From Phenylobacterium sp. (lineage in GTDB: Bacteria > Pseudomonadota > Alphaproteobacteria > Caulobacterales > Caulobacteraceae): a stretch of 5,030 bases of DNA. The stretch covers positions 1 to 5,030 of the forward strand of contig JAHUZY010000448.1 of assembly GCA_019264505.1 (NCBI GenBank), read 5' to 3'. A program made the position numbers and the translations under genes. Positions 5,014 to 5,030 of this stretch are shown in pieces. The notes below the pieces were generated by a model. The model did not search any database. It was not told the origin of the DNA and was given only the letters and a program-made list of their open reading frames with translations. The stretch's first letter is position 1, and each line of letters begins with the position of its first letter.

Positions 5014-5030
5014 TGCGGTTCGCGTTGCAC

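Noticed and set aside
1..5030. Search for tRNA, rRNA, CRISPR, insertion sequence ends, attachment sites and defence genes
   Set aside because: No cloverleaf, repeat-spacer array, transposase-like or defence-type protein was recognised, and all gaps between genes are under 135 bp.

Overview
The window is GC-rich throughout, tightly packed, and free of mobile elements, RNA genes and CRISPR arrays. The codon bias and the protein types suggest an alphaproteobacterial chromosome. The protein types are a Tat-exported COG4798 methyltransferase-like lipoprotein, a PraR-like Cro/CI regulator, a HisN-type phosphatase and a PldB-like hydrolase. Caulobacterales (Caulobacter or Phenylobacterium) is my best guess; it is inferred from family resemblance, not from a marker gene.

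Layout. (1) Positions 1-1632, + strand: two tandem paralogous genes for a secreted SAM-methyltransferase-fold protein. The first is cut by the window edge. The second has a GTG start, a twin-arginine signal and a lipobox. The copies lie in the same reading frame, separated by one TGA and one sense codon, with a repeat period of 882 bp. (2) Positions 1638-2249, - strand: a pyridoxamine-phosphate-oxidase-like FMN protein, convergent with the methyltransferases with 5 bp between stop codons. (3) Positions 2250-2381: a divergent control region. It holds a good -10/-35 pair for the oxidase-like gene, a perfect 17-bp palindrome over the -10 that has Fur-box (7-1-7) architecture, and a second perfect 13-bp palindrome. 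(4) Positions 2382-3673, + strand: a two-gene operon with a small SCP2 lipid-carrier domain protein followed 11 bp later by a PldB-like alpha/beta hydrolase. (5) Positions 3648-4472, - strand: a HisN/inositol-monophosphatase family phosphatase whose 3' end overlaps the hydrolase by 26 bp. (6) Positions 4546-4926, - strand: a Cro/CI-type regulator upstream of the phosphatase, followed by about 100 bp of upstream DNA rich in inverted repeats.

How they may work together. The SCP2 protein and the hydrolase plausibly act on the same class of lipid substrate, as carrier and hydrolase. The divergent oxidase-like gene may share control with them through the central palindromes. The methyltransferase pair looks like a local gene duplication with divergence. 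The phosphatase is probably the histidinol-phosphatase of histidine synthesis and appears functionally unrelated to its neighbours. I see no clear new multi-gene defence or metabolic system. The least expected signals are the in-frame tandem duplication, the Fur-like palindrome on the oxidase promoter, and a helically phased series of T-tracts inside the hydrolase gene.
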